Origin: an uncultured Oscillospiraceae bacterium
Lineage (GTDB): Bacteria > Bacillota > Clostridia > Oscillospirales > Oscillospiraceae
Reading direction: 5' to 3'
Assembly (NCBI GenBank): GCA_934659475.1
Contig: CAKUHX010000078.1
Coordinates: forward strand, 1 to 7,460
Length of the DNA stretch: 7,460 bases
Shown here: positions 5,728 through 7,460 of the stretch, piece by piece
How the letters are laid out: each line of letters opens with the position of its first letter
Position numbering within the stretch: position 1 is the stretch's first letter
Made by a program: the position numbers and the translations under genes
Notes under the pieces: generated by a model
The model's input: the letters and a program-made list of their open reading frames with translations, nothing else
Database searches by the model: none
Told to the model about the DNA's origin: nothing

Positions 5728-7460
<1,733 letters not shown>

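Overview
The window looks like chromosomal DNA of a GC-rich, spore-forming gut Clostridia, most likely of the Oscillospiraceae (Flavonifractor/Lawsonibacter-like). This is inferred from strong AGGAGG-type ribosome binding sites, sigma-A-type promoters, GC-rich codon use, a RepA_N-type replication protein fragment, an HxlR regulator, and a collagen-like protein of the spore-surface type. Genus is a guess.

Left part (1-2210, visibly more AT-rich). At the edge is the start of a UPF0324 (YeiH-like) membrane transporter on the minus strand with a good promoter. Next are two tandem minus-strand genes of the epoxyqueuosine-reductase-like iron-sulfur family. The upstream one is intact in frame (678-1538), and the downstream one is a decayed fragment (404-676). 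Upstream of them is a truncated RepA_N replication initiator (1612-1989) with its own promoter and a terminator-like hairpin in its leader. This block reads as the eroded remains of a mobile element or other acquired DNA.

Middle part (2213-4560). A plus-strand HxlR-family regulator is broken by a one-base insertion and a nonsense codon. A strong terminator follows, then a membrane-anchored polysaccharide deacetylase (minus) and a divergent GNAT acetyltransferase of the phosphinothricin acetyltransferase type (plus). Each of the last two has a recognisable -35/-10 promoter. A perfect bidirectional terminator separates the acetyltransferase from the convergent glycosyltransferase.

Right part (4572-7460). 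The collagen-like protein gene (60 uninterrupted Gly-X-Y triplets, 37 with Thr in the third position) is followed on the same strand by a family 2 glycosyltransferase with a TPR-like tail. The pair resembles the BclA/glycosyltransferase arrangement known from spore-surface glycoproteins, and a mother-cell (SigK/SigE-like) promoter match lies upstream. Back to back with that promoter is the sigma-A-like promoter of glpK (glycerol kinase), whose first 234 codons run off the right edge.

The most notable points are the collagen/glycosyltransferase operon with its putative sporulation promoter, the doubly broken HxlR gene, the decayed iron-sulfur paralogue, and the RepA fragment with recognisable coding sequence beyond its stop.
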